A stretch of DNA of 64,000 nucleotides, from NCBI RefSeq assembly GCF_010120715.1, contig NZ_CP047591.1, positions 1,302,001 to 1,366,000 of the forward strand, in the 5' to 3' direction. Source of the DNA: Aminipila terrae. Its GTDB lineage: Bacteria; Bacillota; Clostridia; Peptostreptococcales; Anaerovoracaceae. The notes under the pieces are model-generated. The model had not been told where the DNA came from. It did not search any database and saw only the letters and a program-made list of their open reading frames with translations. Made by a program: the position numbers and the translations under genes. Positions 62,949-64,000 of this stretch are shown one piece after another. Numbering within the stretch: the stretch's first letter is position 1; each line of letters begins with the position of its first letter.

Positions 62949-62991
62949 ATTATATCAAAGTATCTGATTAAGTCCATTACGTAGACATTAC
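62949..62991 (-). promoter_or_regulatory. Promoter of the SLH pair with conserved GTAAT element
   Basis: On the minus strand GTAAT (62987-62991), 6 bases, GTAATGGACTTA (62969-62980), 14 bases, TATAAT (62949-62954). It is identical in layout to 60719-60761. It begins four bases past the stop of the upstream GLUG gene. Confidence 0.6.
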
Positions 62992-62995
62992 AAAA

Positions 62996-64000
62996 TTACT
63001 GTTTTTGTCGGTCAATCAACTCTGGGTAGATATAAGCAGACTGTAGGTCTAATGAAGTGATAACATTGCCTTTCTCATCTGTTGTTGACATTGAAATCGG
63101 AGGAACAATCCCTCCTCCATCAGAAATTACTGATGAACTTTCACTGGTAGCTGGCTGCTGTACTTTATAAGTGTATTTCCACACTTCTGAACCATCTTTA
63201 CCGTTTAGATAATTTGTCAAGAGTTGAAATCCATTATCCAGTTTGACCTTTAACTGTCCAGAAAGCTGCTCTTTTGAAAGGAGCATTACGGTGCTCTTTG
63301 ATGAGCCTGAATCTTCATATCCTATATCTTTACTATTCGTTCCTGTAAGCCAGAAACAATTAGTAAGTTTTGCTCTGTTCCTTCCTATTAAGGATCCTAT
63401 GCCATTGCTTCCATCTACATCTCCCGCATTGTATGAACGCTGGATTGCTCCGTAGTTCCATCCAACAAGCCCTCCTGCAGTATTAGTAGCGTTAATTTTT
63501 CCAGTATTATAAACATTAAAAATCTTATCTTTACTTAAGCCTGCAATACCTCCCGCATTAGAATTTGCGGTAACGTTTCCGTCATTATAACATTTTTGAA
63601 TGTGTCCTTCTCCTGTTGTCTGGTAAGCCACTATTCCTCCGGCTTCTGAGGTTGCTATAATCTTTCCTTTATTGCAGCATTTTTCAACATCCCCTTCATT
63701 ATTACCAACTATTCCTCCTGAATTGTTACCATTTATCTCTCCATTGTTGTAACAATCTGTTATTCTGGTTTTATCTCCCTTGGCATATCCAATCACACCA
63801 CCATTGGAACCTTCGCCAGAAAGTTCTCCAGTATTAGAGCAATTTGTTACATAAGCACCATAGGAAGATCCATCTACCTGACCAATCACACCACCTGCAT
63901 AATCTGCTGTACTGCTTACTTTTCCTGAATTGCTGCACTTATCCATATTAATGGTAGCTGTTGAAGCTGGAATATATCCAATTATACCGCCGGTTCTTGC
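62996..64000 (-). CDS. GLUG-repeat surface protein, 3' part (cut by window edge)
   Basis: The frame is open from the right edge, so the start lies outside and at least 334 residues are visible. About eight GLUG-type repeats occur in the first 210 of these, each with a core like GGIIGYI, GGVIGYA, GGIVGNN, GGIAGLS or GGLVGWN and a Cys-Tyr-Asn-x-Gly pattern (CYNNGEI, CYNDGNV). Such repeats form beta-solenoids in extracellular adhesins. The last 120 residues are Ser/Gly-rich and end without a visible anchor. The SLH or signal part may lie upstream of the window. No terminator is seen before the next promoter. Confidence 0.85.
   Translation of the reverse strand, partial: ARTGGIIGYIPASTATINMDKCSNSGKVSSTADYAGGVIGQVDGSSYGAYVTNCSNTGELSGEGSNGGVIGYAKGDKTRITDCYNNGEINGNNSGGIVGNNEGDVEKCCNKGKIIATSEAGGIVAYQTTGEGHIQKCYNDGNVTANSNAGGIAGLSKDKIFNVYNTGKINATNTAGGLVGWNYGAIQRSYNAGDVDGSNGIGSLIGRNRAKLTNCFWLTGTNSKDIGYEDSGSSKSTVMLLSKEQLSGQLKVKLDNGFQLLTNYLNGKDGSEVWKYTYKVQQPATSESSSVISDGGGIVPPISMSTTDEKGNVITSLDLQSAYIYPELIDRQKQ

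Noticed and set aside
62996..64000. DNA tandem repeat or CRISPR-like array
   Set aside because: The periodic pattern comes from degenerate GLUG protein repeats in one open frame; there is no exact DNA repeat with unique spacers.

Overview
The window reads as low-GC Clostridia (Firmicutes) DNA. The genes are A/T-rich, ribosome binding sites are AGGAGG-like, promoters are of the sigma-A type, and the right end carries three S-layer-homology (SLH) proteins, one of which looks like a highly expressed S-layer protein. Almost the whole window is one large surface-glycan locus lying beside the S-layer genes. Its sugar set (heptose, a 3-amino-3,6-dideoxyhexose, L-FucNAc-type and bacillosamine-type sugars) resembles S-layer glycosylation loci known from Aneurinibacillus, Paenibacillus and Thermoanaerobacterium.

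Left part (1-9311): the membrane half of a CapD/PglF-type nucleotide-sugar dehydratase cut by the edge, a secreted stalk-domain protein, a polyprenyl glycosylphosphotransferase, a 1001-residue O-antigen-ligase-like protein, a NdpA-type nucleoid-associated protein, and an IS3-family element (7846-9311, 3-bp target duplication) that sits in the loop of a transcription terminator.

Middle (9385-35117, all minus strand) has three apparent transcription units. The first (28819 to 9385) carries an ABC exporter pair, glycosyltransferases, an FdtA/FdtB-type dTDP-amino-sugar set, a CDP-glycerol-transferase-like protein, an IspD-like cytidylyltransferase, a gtrA/gtrB/GT-C trio, rmlA, two unrecognised proteins and galE. 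The second is rmlB followed by a decayed small gene. The third (35117 to 30465) is a GT4 enzyme, gmhA, hldE, hldD and a small unknown gene.

35482-38970 (plus strand) holds a TolC-like secreted protein with a Thr-rich head and a second O-antigen-ligase-like protein. 39006-57645 (minus strand) runs from a MurJ-type flippase through GT9 and GT4 transferases, gmhB and the CapE/F/G set for UDP-L-FucNAc to a cassette of special interest: PglC-, PglD- and PglE-type amino-sugar enzymes interleaved with two acyl carrier proteins, a KAS III, a ketoreductase, an FkbH-type enzyme and a VOC protein. This looks like a machine that builds a custom acyl group on carrier protein and places it on an amino sugar. 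57798-64000 carries the S-layer/SLH genes and a GLUG-repeat surface protein.

Four genes (IS orfA, FkbM methyltransferase, ABC ATPase, second ligase) are broken by single-base contractions in homopolymer runs, five contractions in total. Either real slippage or sequencing error is possible, and reads would be needed to decide. I saw no tRNA, rRNA or CRISPR.
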